64,000 nt of DNA, taken from assembly GCF_015751765.1 (NCBI RefSeq), contig NZ_JADOTX010000001.1:6262001-6326000 (forward strand). The letters are read 5' to 3'. The stretch's first letter is position 1. The number at the start of each line of letters is the position of its first letter. The notes beneath the pieces are model-generated. The model saw nothing but the letters and a program-made list of their open reading frames with translations. It was not told the origin of the DNA and did no database searches. Positions 22,851 through 31,843 of this stretch are shown here, in pieces. The stretch comes from Micromonospora ureilytica. GTDB taxonomy: Bacteria; Actinomycetota; Actinomycetes; Mycobacteriales; Micromonosporaceae. The translations under genes were made by a program, and so were the position numbers.

Positions 22851-22925
22851 GACCACGACTTCTGGTACGGCGGCGGAGAGGCCGTCCAGCCCAGCCGGGC
22901 CCAGGTCGTCGGGATCATCCGATGA
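22851..22925 (+). pseudogene. Relic: C-terminal end of a second AICE DUF2637-region gene
   Basis: In frame this reads DHDFWYGGGEAVQPS then RAQVVGIIR and TGA, matching the end of the intact DUF2637 gene (VVQHNRPQVVGIIR). DNA at 22900-22929 equals 17226-17255 exactly over 30 bp, including the ATGA junction with rep. Only the 3' end survives. It shows that a related AICE once occupied the same tRNA gene. Confidence 0.75.
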
Positions 22926-23601
22926 CGGCCACCCGCCGGCCTGCGGCGACCGGAACTCGTGCACGACATCTATCAGGCCAACGACGTGGGCGCTGAACTC
23001 GTCCAGCACCCGCAGCTCCAGACCGGGTATCGACTCAGGACCTCCGACTCCACCCGGAAGCGGGTCACGTAGCCGACGCCCGACGCGGGCACATTCCGGT
23101 CCCGGGCGATCATCGCCGCGTTGTCCTCGTTCCGGTTCGGGCAGGACAGCGTTTTGCCGAGGGTGCCACGGGCGACCACTTGCGTCCGCTTCGAAGTGTC
23201 CTGGTCTGACTGTGAGCCCCTGCTGTCGCCAACTTGTTCGACCCGATCCGCCGGGGTGCTGGCGCGCTGGCGAAGACCGAGTATGGTGGTCGATGGCCGG
23301 ACCCGGAGCGCAGCGTGAGTTGGCGTCTGGAGCGTCACTGGTAGTGACCGCCACGCAGGATTGGCTGGCTCTGCCGCAGCTGGGTCGAATTGCGGTGAAG
23401 GTCGTATTCGACGCTGTGTGAAGCGGTGAGCTGGCCCGAAAGCCCGTGATCTGGCCCAGCGTGACGGGGGCGGTGGGCCGAACGGCGGGAAGTCACAGAC
23501 GGTGGGGCCAGTCGGGGCCTCCGCTACTTCTCTGGCTGTCTGCGCTGTGGCACGATCGTGGAACCTCCATCAACGCTGCACATCATCCGACAGGAGCGAT
23601 C
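22926..23601. other. Degenerate sequence to the right of attR (second-element relic)
   Basis: No intact gene. After the relic junction a rep-like ATG (22922) is followed by only 24 codons before a stop. A coding-like fragment near 22950-23030 (ELVHDIYQANDVGAELVQHP) breaks off at stops. The bases after about 23440 are ordinary chromosomal upstream sequence for the small gene at 23602. Confidence 0.5.
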
Positions 23602-23736
23602 ATGTCTGGTCGTAGGTTGGGCCGACTGCTTGGCTCATTTTTCGTCCTCGCCGCACTGTTCAGCGGCATCGGCGGTGTCGATCTCGGCGGCAACTCGGGG
23701 GACGTCGCGCAGACCGCGGATCTCATCTGGCAGTGA
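23602..23736 (+). CDS. Small hydrophobic peptide
   Basis: 44 residues. AGGAG lies 6 nt before the ATG. The N-terminus is basic (MSGRRLGRLLG), followed by a hydrophobic run (SFFVLAALFSGIGGV) like a signal or membrane anchor, then a Gly/Asn-rich tail. No family recognised. It lies 100 bp upstream of the GGDEF-EAL gene in the same direction. Confidence 0.5.
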   Translation: MSGRRLGRLLGSFFVLAALFSGIGGVDLGGNSGDVAQTADLIWQ

Positions 23737-23838
23737 GCCGAGCTTCAGTCCGTCGGTGAGCACGGTCTGTTGCGCGCCGGTGACGGGACGTCTCACGACG
23801 CTGCCGTGACCGGCGCGGTGCCAATCTGAAGGAGCGCC

Positions 23839-26367
23839 ATGATCGGTCGCGGTCAGCCCCGGCGCAGATCGTCCGAAGACGCCTGGATCATCACCGCGCC
23901 TCTCACGTTGGTCGCGATCTTCTGCGCCACCATCACCGGGCTGGTCGCGCCAGAGCCGTTCGGTGACTGGCCGGAGGCTGCTCTACTCCTCGTCCTCATG
24001 ATCGCGGCGGGGTTGCCGCTGCTCAGCCTTGTGGTCCGGCGTCAGACGCTGGGCGTCACGCTCACCGAGCTGCCACTGGTCCTCGCGCTCTACTTCTTGC
24101 CGCCGCTGACCGTGGTGGTCATCTACACGTTGACCTCGCTCATCACCCACAAGCGGCAGCGGTTGTCGGCGCCCAAGGTGTGGTTCAACGTGGCGCGGGC
24201 CGCCGCGGGGAGTTCACTGGCCGTCCTCGTCCTGCAGGCACTTCCGCCCATCGACGGGGTGGGTCCGCGCACCTGGGGCAGCATCTTCGCCGCCGTCAGC
24301 ATGGTGATTCTCATCAGCTACGCCAGCGTGGTGGGCGTGCACACGCTGCTGCACGGATGGCAGACCGGGCGCGGGGCGTTGCGTACTGCCAAGCCGGTGC
24401 TGCTCACTGCGGTGATCAACGTTTCGGTCGGCCTGATCGTGCTGATCCTGGTGCGGAGCACGTGGTGGTCGCTGCTCCTGCTCGCTGCCCTCGGCGTCGG
24501 CCTCGCACTGGTCTACCGGGCCTACTCCCAGTTCTTCCGCCAGCACCGCACCCTCACCGACCTGTACGCGCTGACCCGCGCGGTGGTCGAGAGCGGGCAG
24601 AGCGGCACGCTGCCGGACGCGCTGCTCGGGCGGGTGCGCGCGCTGATGCAGGCGGAGTACGCGACGCTGTGGCTCCCGGCACAGGGGCGACATCCGGAGG
24701 CGCTGTTGACCGCCCGGGTGGACGACCCCGGGCTGCTCGATCTGGCGCACACGCCGGCGGCGATCCGGGAGCGGGTCCGCGATAGCCGGCGTACGGTCGC
24801 CGTCGGCCGTGGTGTGACCACCGACGAGGAATTCCGGGCCGACCTCGCCGGGCAGCGGATCAAGGATGCGGTAGTGGTGCCGCTGCGGTCGGGTCAGGTC
24901 GTCATCGGCACTCTCGAGGTGGCCAACCGCCTCGGCGACGGCAACAACTTCACGGCGACGGACATCGCGATCTTCGAGACGGTGGCCGCGCACGCCGCGG
25001 TGGCCCTGGAGAATTCCCGGCTTGTCGACCGGCTGCGCCACGACGCATACCACGACACGCTGACCAAGCTGCCCAACCGGCGGCGGGTCACCGGCGCGCT
25101 GGAGGAGTCGATCAAGATCGGCGCGCCGGACGAGGTGGTGGCGCTGCTGCTGTTCGACGTCGACGGGCTACGTCAGGTCAACGAGTCGCTCGGCCACGCG
25201 GCCGGGGACAAGGTCCTCGTCGAGGTCGCCAGCCGGCTGCGGGCCAGCGCCCCGTCGTCGGCTCTGGTCGGGCGCGTCGGCGGGGACGAGTTCCTGGTGA
25301 CGCTTCGTCTGGAGAGCCCGGCGGCGGCCCTGGAGCTCGCCAGTCAGCTGCGGGACCAGATCCGCGACGAGATGGTCTTCGACGCGCTCACTCTGGTGGT
25401 GGACACCGCCGTAGGGGTGGCCGTACACCCGGATCATGGCAGCGACGCGGCCACCTTGCTGCTGCGGGTCGACCTGGCCACGACGGCGGCCAAGTCGGTG
25501 CCGGGCAGTGTGCAGTTGTTCAACCCGGGCCTGGAGTCTCGGTCGCTGCGCCGGTTGGGTTTGGCCGGCGATCTGCGCCGAGCACTGGACCAGGACGAGC
25601 TGGAGGTCTATTTCCAGCCCAAGGTGACTCTGCGGGACCGGCGCCTGGTTGGTGTCGAGTGTCTGGCCCGGTGGGAGCACCCGGCGCACGGCACTGTCGC
25701 TCCCGAGGACTTCGTGGCGGTGGCCGAGCACACCGGCCAGTTGAGCCGGCTCACCGAGGTGGTGCTCCGCGAGGGCCTTCGTCGCAGTCGGGACTGGGCG
25801 CTTGCCGACCAGCCGTTGCCCATCGCGGTCAATCTCTCGGCCCGTACGCTCGTCGACCAGCACTTCCCGGACCGGGTCCAGGAGTTGCTGACCGAGTACA
25901 AGGTGCCGGCGCAGCGCCTCACCCTGGAGATCACCGAGTCGGGGGTGCTGGACGGCACGGACCGACCCATCCCCACCCTGCAACGGCTGCGGGATCTGGG
26001 CGTACGGCTGTCGGTGGACGACTTCGGCACCGGTGACTCGTCTCTGGCGCATCTGCGGCGGTTGCCGGTGCACGAGGTGAAGGTGGACCGCTCCTTCGTG
26101 CAGGGAATGGCGACCGATCCGGGGGACCTGGCGATCGTCAACGCGGTGGTGACTCTCTCCCAGCAGTTCGGTCTGGCCGTGGTGGCCGAGGGTGTGGAGA
26201 GCGAGCTGACCCTGGAGCTTCTTCAGGACATCGGCTGTGAGATCGGGCAGGGCTTCCTGTTCAGCAGACCGCTGCCGTACGAGCGGTTGGCTGCCTGGTT
26301 CGGCGCCCAGGTCGAGCCGGAGTCGATCTCCAGTGGAGAGCTGCCGCGCCTCCGTGTCGTGCCCTGA
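23839..26367 (+). CDS. Membrane-anchored GAF-GGDEF-EAL cyclic di-GMP enzyme
   Basis: 842 residues. Six or so membrane helices (about 17-235) form an N-terminal sensor region. A GAF-like domain (about 245-395) follows. The GGDEF domain has an exact GGDEF at 481-485 and LFDVDGLRQVNESLGHAAGD upstream, so diguanylate cyclase activity is plausible; no RxxD inhibitory site is seen. The EAL domain has ECL (607-609), AVNLSAR, EITES, VDDFGTG, EVKVDRSF and AEGVES, so all metal and catalytic residues appear present for c-di-GMP hydrolysis. Which activity dominates cannot be told. YajQ lies just across the AICE. Confidence 0.95.
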   Translation: MIGRGQPRRRSSEDAWIITAPLTLVAIFCATITGLVAPEPFGDWPEAALLLVLMIAAGLPLLSLVVRRQTLGVTLTELPLVLALYFLPPLTVVVIYTLTSLITHKRQRLSAPKVWFNVARAAAGSSLAVLVLQALPPIDGVGPRTWGSIFAAVSMVILISYASVVGVHTLLHGWQTGRGALRTAKPVLLTAVINVSVGLIVLILVRSTWWSLLLLAALGVGLALVYRAYSQFFRQHRTLTDLYALTRAVVESGQSGTLPDALLGRVRALMQAEYATLWLPAQGRHPEALLTARVDDPGLLDLAHTPAAIRERVRDSRRTVAVGRGVTTDEEFRADLAGQRIKDAVVVPLRSGQVVIGTLEVANRLGDGNNFTATDIAIFETVAAHAAVALENSRLVDRLRHDAYHDTLTKLPNRRRVTGALEESIKIGAPDEVVALLLFDVDGLRQVNESLGHAAGDKVLVEVASRLRASAPSSALVGRVGGDEFLVTLRLESPAAALELASQLRDQIRDEMVFDALTLVVDTAVGVAVHPDHGSDAATLLLRVDLATTAAKSVPGSVQLFNPGLESRSLRRLGLAGDLRRALDQDELEVYFQPKVTLRDRRLVGVECLARWEHPAHGTVAPEDFVAVAEHTGQLSRLTEVVLREGLRRSRDWALADQPLPIAVNLSARTLVDQHFPDRVQELLTEYKVPAQRLTLEITESGVLDGTDRPIPTLQRLRDLGVRLSVDDFGTGDSSLAHLRRLPVHEVKVDRSFVQGMATDPGDLAIVNAVVTLSQQFGLAVVAEGVESELTLELLQDIGCEIGQGFLFSRPLPYERLAAWFGAQVEPESISSGELPRLRVVP

Positions 26368-26398
26368 GCAGGGTGCAGACGATCATCGGGGATCCGAT

Positions 26399-26427
26399 TT
26401 CACCTGTCGAGCCGGGCCGTGTACTCT
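26399..26427 (+). promoter_or_regulatory. Promoter of the tRNA-Thr/tRNA-Met cluster
   Basis: TTCACC (26399-26404), a 17-bp spacer, then TACTCT (26422-26427), about 34 bp before tRNA-Thr. The same TACTCT -10 recurs before rplJ and rpsL. Confidence 0.65.
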
Positions 26428-26460
26428 TACTCCTGCGCGCCCCACGGGGAGATCGCGCAG

Positions 26461-26533
26461 GCCCCCTTAGCTCAGTCGGCAGAGCGTCTCCATGGTAAGG
26501 AGAAGGTCTACGGTTCGATTCCGTAAGGGGGCT
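26461..26533 (+). tRNA. thrT: tRNA-Thr (GGT)
   Basis: 73 nt. Acceptor GCCCCCT pairs with AGGGGGC (26526-26532). Anticodon stem TCTCC/GGAGA encloses ATGGTAA, giving anticodon GGT. CCA is not encoded. Confidence 0.97.
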
Positions 26534-26557
26534 CGAGGGTTCAGCTGGACCCATCGC

Positions 26558-26630
26558 AGCGGTGTAGCTCAGATGGTAGAGCAAGCGGCTCATAATCGCT
26601 GTGTCGCCGGTTCAAGTCCGGCCACCGCTA
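26558..26630 (+). tRNA. metT: tRNA-Met (CAT), elongator type
   Basis: 73 nt. Acceptor AGCGGTG pairs with CACCGCT (26623-26629). Loop CTCATAA gives anticodon CAT. The fully paired first acceptor position argues for elongator rather than initiator tRNA. CCA not encoded. Confidence 0.95.
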
Positions 26631-26668
26631 CTCTCGTCTTCCGGGCTCGTTGCCGGTGGTCGTAAGAA

Positions 26669-26687
26669 TGGGCGCTTCTGGCGCCCA
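26669..26687 (+). terminator. Terminator of the tRNA cluster
   Basis: TGGGCGC-TTCTG-GCGCCCA, a 7-bp perfect stem, then CTTTGC. It lies 38 bp after tRNA-Met and before rpmG. Confidence 0.6.
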
Positions 26688-26762
26688 CTTTGCATGTCCG
26701 CGCTGTCAGCGTCTAGGCTGGCGCGTCGTAGTTGTTTCCGTTAGCGAGGAAGGCACTCCGCC

Positions 26763-26930
26763 GTGGCGAAGGCTACCGATGTCCGGCCGAAGATCACTTT
26801 GGCGTGTGTGGAGTGCAAGGAGCGCAACTACATCACGCGCAAGAATCGGCGCAACGACCCCGACCGCATCGAGCTGAAGAAGTTCTGCCCGCGCGACGGT
26901 CGGCACACGGTCCACCGCGAGACCCGCTGA
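26763..26930 (+). CDS. rpmG: Ribosomal protein bL33
   Basis: 55 residues, GTG start with GCGAGGAAGG upstream. [20 protein letters not shown] and the end HRETR are bL33 signatures. The first zinc pair (CVEC) is intact, but the second is FCPRD, with Asp where zinc-binding forms have the second Cys. It has three of the four ligands and is probably an intermediate between C+ and C- forms. It heads the conserved rpmG-hadA-hadB-trpT-secE-nusG order of actinobacteria. Confidence 0.96.
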   Translation: MAKATDVRPKITLACVECKERNYITRKNRRNDPDRIELKKFCPRDGRHTVHRETR

Positions 26931-27053
26931 CTGCTGGCCGGCCTCGGGGCCGGCCGCTGTCGAAGCTTTTCGATCGCCGATCTGACCGGTTTGGCGCGGC
27001 TCCGCCGCCTACCGATCAGGTCGGCGATTGGGCTTTCCGTGTAGGTTCGCGGC

Positions 27054-27500
27054 ATGCCTCTGGACCCTTCCTTCGTCGGCCGGACCTATCCGCCGACCGC
27101 CCCCTACCAGGTGGGCCGAGAAAAGATCCGTGAGTTCGCCAGCGCCATCGGCGCCACCGACGCGGCCCACCATGACCCGGAGGCCGCGAAGGCGCTGGGC
27201 CACCCCGACGTGGTGGCCCCGCCGACCTTCCCGGTGATCGTCACGATGGCCGCGAGCCGCCAGATCATCGAGGACCCGGCCCTGGGTGTCGACTACAGCC
27301 GCCTGGTGCACGGCGATCAGCGCTTCGCGTACACCCGGCCGGTTGTCGCCGGTGACGAGCTGGTCTGCATCAACACCATCGAGGAAGTCAGCACCCGGGG
27401 TGGGCACGGCTTCCTGACCACGCGCACCGACGTGAGCACCGCCGGCGGGGAACCCGTCGTCGCTGTCTGGGCCAGGTATGTCATCCGCGGGGAGGCGTGA
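27054..27500 (+). CDS. hadA: (3R)-hydroxyacyl-ACP dehydratase subunit HadA-like (MaoC N-domain)
   Basis: 148 residues. MPLDPSFVGRTYPPTAPYQVGREKI and the hot-dog fold text APPTFPVIVTM and YTRPVVAGDEL mark the MaoC dehydratase N-terminal family. In mycobacteria HadA pairs with HadB as the substrate-binding, non-catalytic subunit of FAS-II dehydration. It lies 1 bp from hadB. Micromonosporaceae do not make mycolic acids, so its role here is presumably in other fatty acyl chemistry. Confidence 0.88.
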   Translation: MPLDPSFVGRTYPPTAPYQVGREKIREFASAIGATDAAHHDPEAAKALGHPDVVAPPTFPVIVTMAASRQIIEDPALGVDYSRLVHGDQRFAYTRPVVAGDELVCINTIEEVSTRGGHGFLTTRTDVSTAGGEPVVAVWARYVIRGEA

Positions 27501-27501
27501 G

Positions 27502-27894
27502 ATGGAGTTTCCAGCACAGACGTTTCAGGTGACCCGCGCGGACCTGGTCCGCTACGCCGGCGCCTCGGGTGACTTCAACCCGATCCACTGGAGTGACCGG
27601 GTCGCCACCACTGTGGGTCTGCCCGGGGTCATCGCCCACGGCATGTTCACCATGGCGCTGGTCGGCCGGGCGGTCACCGAGTGGGCCGGGTCGCCGGACG
27701 CGGTGGTCGAGTACGGCGTGCGCTTCACCCGGCCGGTGGCGGTCCCGGACGACGACCAGGGGACCGAGATCGAGGTGACCGCGCGGGTTCGTGGGGTGCC
27801 CGAGGACGGTCTCACCCGGATCGAGGTGACCGCCACCTGCCTGGGTGACAAGGTGCTGTCGCAGGCGCGGGCAACCATCCGGACAGCGCCCTGA
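27502..27894 (+). CDS. hadB: (3R)-hydroxyacyl-ACP dehydratase subunit HadB-like (MaoC)
   Basis: 130 residues from the ATG at 27502, with GGGGAGG just upstream. The catalytic motif GDFNPIHWSD holds the Asp and His of R-specific hydratases. PGVIAHGMFTMALVGRAV is the usual substrate helix. It would form the active heterodimer with HadA. No hadC follows; tRNA-Trp comes next. Confidence 0.92.
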   Translation: MEFPAQTFQVTRADLVRYAGASGDFNPIHWSDRVATTVGLPGVIAHGMFTMALVGRAVTEWAGSPDAVVEYGVRFTRPVAVPDDDQGTEIEVTARVRGVPEDGLTRIEVTATCLGDKVLSQARATIRTAP

Positions 27895-27926
27895 ACCGAG
27901 CCCGCCACGCGTGGCGGAGAGACCGG

Positions 27927-27956
27927 TTGGGAAAGTCGGGCGGGTACCCGTACACT
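27927..27956 (+). promoter_or_regulatory. Promoter upstream of tRNA-Trp and secE
   Basis: TTGGGA (27927-27932), 18-bp spacer, TACACT (27951-27956), about 68 bp before tRNA-Trp. Confidence 0.65.
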
Positions 27957-28023
27957 GGTCCGCCGTGGGGCAAGTGACCCCTGCTCGGTCGTCTGTGGCC
28001 GCGTGGGGCGAGTGTTGCCACAT

Positions 28024-28096
<73 letters not shown>

Positions 28097-28308
28097 CGCC
28101 TCAGGCCTGACCGTTCCCGTGGGTCGCGCCGCCAGCTTGGCGGCGTCCGGCCCGTGGTGGTGGCATCGGCGGGGTGGTCCGAGGCAATCGGGCCCTCCGG
28201 GTGATCCACCGGCCGCGGCCCGTCGCGGGACGGTTGGGTCCGGCCGGCGTGACCAGCGCCGCGTACGCCGCTCGGCGTGCGACCCCAGATTCCGCGACGG
28301 AGGGCGAA

Positions 28309-28698
28309 GTGGCCGACAACAAGCGGCGCGACGACGACGGCGACGATCGTCTTGACGACGAGATCGTCGACGACGTGGCCGACGACGACGCCTCCGATGC
28401 GGACGAGCCGGTTTCCCGGGGAGGCACCGCCACGCGGTCCCGTGCCCGGGCGGAGTCGGCGGACAGCCGGCCGACCACTCGGTCGGAAACGGGTCGGGTG
28501 GGCGTCTTCGGCCGCATCGCCCGGTTCTTCCGCGAGGTCGTAGCCGAACTGCGTAAGGTCATCTGGCCGACCCGCAAGGAGTTGCTGACCTACACCGCGG
28601 TGGTGGTGGCGTTCGTCGCGGTGATGCTGACGATCGTGGGTGTGCTGGACTTCGGTTTCGCCAAGGTCGTGTTGTTTGTCTTTGGCAACTCGGACTGA
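28309..28698 (+). CDS. secE: Preprotein translocase subunit SecE
   Basis: 129 residues from the GTG at 28309, with GGAGGG upstream; the longer upstream frame runs back towards the tRNA and is rejected. The N-terminal 65 residues are a disordered acidic extension (DDDGDDRLDDEIVDD). The conserved core follows: FREVVAELRKVIWPTRKELL, then one membrane helix (about 100-122). SecE clamps SecY. nusG follows after 38 bp. Confidence 0.95.
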   Translation: MADNKRRDDDGDDRLDDEIVDDVADDDASDADEPVSRGGTATRSRARAESADSRPTTRSETGRVGVFGRIARFFREVVAELRKVIWPTRKELLTYTAVVVAFVAVMLTIVGVLDFGFAKVVLFVFGNSD

Positions 28699-28736
28699 CC
28701 GGCTGCCTCCAGCCATAGTGACGGAAGTGAGCGAGC

Positions 28737-29459
28737 GTGCCTGAGAACGACGAGACCGCCGGATCGGTGGACGAGCAGTCCACGGTCGCGACGGCGGCTG
28801 GTGACGAGTCGGTTGAGGCCGCCAGCGAGCCGGAGTTCCCAACGACCGAGCCCGCACCGGACGAGGACTACGACCCCGTCGCGGAGCTGAGGCAGAAGCT
28901 GCGCTACGCGCCGGGTGACTGGTACGTGGTGCACTCGTACGCCGGCTACGAGAACAAGGTCAAGACCAACCTCGAGACCCGGATCACGAGCCTCGACATG
29001 GAGGACTTCATCTTCCAGGTCGAGGTGCCGACCCGGGAAGAGGTCGAGGTCAAGAACGGTAAGCGTTCGCAGATCCAGGCCAAGGTCTTCCCTGGTTACA
29101 TCCTGGTTCGGATGGAGCTGACGGCCGAGTCGTACTCCTGTGTCCGGAACACCCCTGGTGTGACCGGCTTCGTCGGTGCGACCGACCGGGCTGACCGGCC
29201 CGCTCCGCTCTCGCTCGACGAGGTGCTGAAGTGGCTGGCGCCGGCCATCGAGACCGAGCAGAAGAAGTCGAAGCCGGAGATCAAGGTCCTCGACTTCGAG
29301 GTGGGCGACTCCGTCACCGTCACCGACGGTGCGTTCGCGTCGCTGCCGGCCACGATCAGCGAGATCAACGCCGACCAGCAGAAGCTCAAGGTGCTGGTGT
29401 CGATCTTCGGTCGTGAGACTCCGGTGGAGCTCAACTTCAACCAGGTCGCCAAGATCTGA
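28737..29459 (+). CDS. nusG: Transcription elongation/antitermination factor NusG
   Basis: 240 residues. An acidic N-terminal extension of about 55 residues precedes the NGN domain ([18 protein letters not shown], then FPGYILVRM and [10 protein letters not shown]). The C-terminal KOW domain ([17 protein letters not shown]...) binds Rho or S10. GTG start after GGAAGTGAG. Confidence 0.98.
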   Translation: MPENDETAGSVDEQSTVATAAGDESVEAASEPEFPTTEPAPDEDYDPVAELRQKLRYAPGDWYVVHSYAGYENKVKTNLETRITSLDMEDFIFQVEVPTREEVEVKNGKRSQIQAKVFPGYILVRMELTAESYSCVRNTPGVTGFVGATDRADRPAPLSLDEVLKWLAPAIETEQKKSKPEIKVLDFEVGDSVTVTDGAFASLPATISEINADQQKLKVLVSIFGRETPVELNFNQVAKI

Positions 29460-29645
29460 TTGGTCGTCGGCGGCGGGCCCGGCCCGCCGCCGACGTCGGC
29501 GTACGCGCTCTCGCTCGACCTCGGCGGACGAGTGGGCTGCGGCCTGCGCTACTCTTGAATGTCGCCGCTGTCGCACCGCGCTGACCGTGCGCGCCCGAGG
29601 GCGGCGACAGCCGCATTTTCCCAGCTCCAAGCCCCAGGAAGTGAC

Positions 29646-30077
29646 ATGCCTCCGAAGAAGAAGCTCGTCAAGACGTTCACGCTTCAGTTGCCGGCGGGCC
29701 AGGCCACGCCGGCGCCGCCGGTCGGCCCCGCGCTCGGCCAGCACGGCGTGAACATCATGGAGTTCTGCAAGTCCTACAACGCGCAGACCGAGTCTCAGCG
29801 GGGCGACATCGTCCCGGCCGAGATCAGCGTGTACGAGGACCGGTCCTTCACGTTCGTGCTGAAGACCCCGCCCGCTGCCCGGCTGCTGATCAAGGCCGCC
29901 GGTGTGCAGAAGGGTTCGGGTGTTCCGCAGTCCGAGAAGGTCGGCTCGGTCAGCCGCGCCCAGCTGCGTGAGATCGCCGAGAAGAAGATGGCCGACCTCA
30001 ACGCCAACGACATCGCCCAGGCCGAGAAGATCATCGCCGGCACCGCCCGGTCGATGGGCATCACCGTCAACGACTGA
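29646..30077 (+). CDS. rplK: Ribosomal protein uL11
   Basis: 143 residues from the ATG at 29646, AGGAAGTGAC upstream. [20 protein letters not shown] and [16 protein letters not shown] give the family and the Pro residues of the thiostrepton-binding N-domain. The rRNA-binding C-domain is complete. L11 forms the GTPase-associated centre with 23S rRNA. Followed by rplA after 79 bp. Confidence 0.98.
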   Translation: MPPKKKLVKTFTLQLPAGQATPAPPVGPALGQHGVNIMEFCKSYNAQTESQRGDIVPAEISVYEDRSFTFVLKTPPAARLLIKAAGVQKGSGVPQSEKVGSVSRAQLREIAEKKMADLNANDIAQAEKIIAGTARSMGITVND

Positions 30078-30156
30078 CGTCGGCCCCGGCCTTCGACCCG
30101 ACCGTGGGAGGGCTCGCGCCGAGCGAGCCCGCCAGAGACCACAGGAGTAATCAGCA

Positions 30157-30873
30157 ATGCAGCGCAGCAAGAGCTACCGCAAGGCCGCCGATGTCATCGA
30201 CCGGTCGAAGCTCTACACCCCCACCGAGGCCGTGAAGCTGGCCAAGGAGACCACCAACGTCAAGTTCGACGCCACGGTCGAGGTCGCCATGCGCCTCGGC
30301 GTCGACCCCCGCAAGGCGGACCAGATGGTCCGCGGCGTGGTCAACCTGCCGCACGGCACCGGTAAGACCGCCCGCGTGATCGTGTTCGCCAGTGGCGCGA
30401 AGGCCGAAGAGGCCGCCGCCGCGGGTGCGGACGAGGTGGGCACCGACGAGCTGGTCGCCCGGATCCAGGGTGGTTGGCTGGACTTCGACGCGGCTATCGC
30501 CACGCCGGACCAGATGGCCAAGATCGGTCGGATCGCGCGGATCCTGGGCCCGCGCGGTCTCATGCCGAACCCGAAGACCGGCACGGTGACCATGGACGTC
30601 ACCAAGGCGGTGTCGGACATCAAGGGCGGCAAGATCACCTTCCGGGTGGACAAGCACTCCAACCTGCACCTGATCATCGGCAAGGCCTCCTTCACGGAGA
30701 CCCAGCTGGTGGACAACTACGCCGCGGTGCTCGACGAGGTGCTGCGCGCCAAGCCGTCCGCGGCCAAGGGCAAGTTCCTCCGCAAGATCATCTTGACCAC
30801 CACGATGGGCCCGGGCGTTCCGGTCGACCCCAACCTGGTGAAGAACCTTCGGGAGGACCAGGCCGACGCCTGA
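30157..30873 (+). CDS. rplA: Ribosomal protein uL1
   Basis: 238 residues with AGGAG upstream. [20 protein letters not shown] and [15 protein letters not shown] are uL1 signatures. L1 forms the mobile stalk at the E site and in many bacteria represses its own rplK-rplA mRNA; no clear mimic of the rRNA site was identified. A 17-bp terminator follows. Confidence 0.98.
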   Translation: MQRSKSYRKAADVIDRSKLYTPTEAVKLAKETTNVKFDATVEVAMRLGVDPRKADQMVRGVVNLPHGTGKTARVIVFASGAKAEEAAAAGADEVGTDELVARIQGGWLDFDAAIATPDQMAKIGRIARILGPRGLMPNPKTGTVTMDVTKAVSDIKGGKITFRVDKHSNLHLIIGKASFTETQLVDNYAAVLDEVLRAKPSAAKGKFLRKIILTTTMGPGVPVDPNLVKNLREDQADA

Positions 30874-30888
30874 GTCGACAGATCGCTC

Positions 30889-30926
30889 CGCCGGGGCGCC
30901 GCCACGACTGTGGCGGCGCCCCGGCG
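30889..30926 (+). terminator. Strong terminator after rplK-rplA
   Basis: Perfect 17-bp GC-rich stem (30889-30905 and 30910-30926) with loop GACT, followed by CGTTTGAG. Confidence 0.85.
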
Positions 30927-30952
30927 CGTTTGAGATGTGGCAGGCTCGGCCC

Positions 30953-31843
30953 ATGCGGCTGGAAGACATCTGGTTGCGGTACCACCGGCGAGGGCCGTGG
31001 GTGCTGCGGGGCATCGACGTGCGCATCGGTCCGGGCGAGGTGGCGGTCGTGCTGGGCCGCAACGGGGTGGGCAAGTCGACACTGCTCCAGGTGGCCGCGG
31101 GGGTCCTCCGGCCGGGCCGGGGCCGGGTCACCGGCCGCCCGACGCGGGTGGGCTGGGTGCCGGAGCGTTTCCCCGCTGACCAGCCGTTCACAGTGACCCG
31201 CTATCTGACCGGGATGGCCCGCGTCGCGGGGCTGGGCAGGGCGGCGGCCGACGAGGCGGTGACCTCCTGGACCGACCGGCTCGGGCTGTCCGCGTTCCGC
31301 TCGGTTCGGCTGCCGGAGCTGTCCAAGGGCACCGCGCAGAAGGTGGGCCTTGCCCAGGCGATGCTGCGCCCGCCGGGCCTCCTGGTCCTCGACGAGCCGT
31401 GGGAGGGGCTGGACGCCACCACCCGCGAGCTGGTGCCCGAGTTGATCGCCGAGGTGCTCGCCGCCGAGGGCGCCGTTCTGGTCTCCGACCACCGCGGCGA
31501 GACGGTCCGGCTGCCGGCCGCGCGTCGCTGGCTGGTGGCCGACGGCGCGCTCTCCGAGGAGACGCCGTCGTCGGACGAGACGCTCGCGGTGGTCGAGGTC
31601 GCCGTGCCGGCCGCGCGGGTCGCCGGCACCGTCGCCCGGTTGCGCGCCGAGGGCCACCAGGTGTTGCGGGTACGCTCCGACGCCTCCACCGCCGCACCCC
31701 AGGCTCGACCCGCCGAGCCGCTTCGGTCGGCCGGCGCTGCCCGAGCCGCCGAGCCGTCGCTCCCGGTGGCCGGGGAGCTGACAGCCGAGCAGCCGGAGGC
31801 CGCCGACCCGGTGGTCGAGCCGGCAGCGGGGGAGGCCCGGTGA
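30953..31843 (+). CDS. ABC transporter ATP-binding protein
   Basis: 296 residues from the ATG at 30953 (an ATG 18 bp upstream is less likely). Walker A is GRNGVGKST (about 37-45). The signature region is LSKGTAQKVGLAQAM, with LSKGT in place of LSGGQ. Walker B is LLVLDEPWEGLD and the switch His is in VSDHRGE. The C-terminal 90 residues are Ala/Pro/Glu-rich and probably disordered. GTGA overlap with the membrane partner shows a two-gene exporter of unknown substrate. It sits between rplA and rplJ, which is unusual. Confidence 0.9.
   Translation: MRLEDIWLRYHRRGPWVLRGIDVRIGPGEVAVVLGRNGVGKSTLLQVAAGVLRPGRGRVTGRPTRVGWVPERFPADQPFTVTRYLTGMARVAGLGRAAADEAVTSWTDRLGLSAFRSVRLPELSKGTAQKVGLAQAMLRPPGLLVLDEPWEGLDATTRELVPELIAEVLAAEGAVLVSDHRGETVRLPAARRWLVADGALSEETPSSDETLAVVEVAVPAARVAGTVARLRAEGHQVLRVRSDASTAAPQARPAEPLRSAGAARAAEPSLPVAGELTAEQPEAADPVVEPAAGEAR

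Noticed and set aside
22810..23421. Open frame of about 200 codons right of attR
   Set aside because: Ser/Arg/Gly-rich composition with no ribosome-binding site; overlaps the AICE relic read in another frame.
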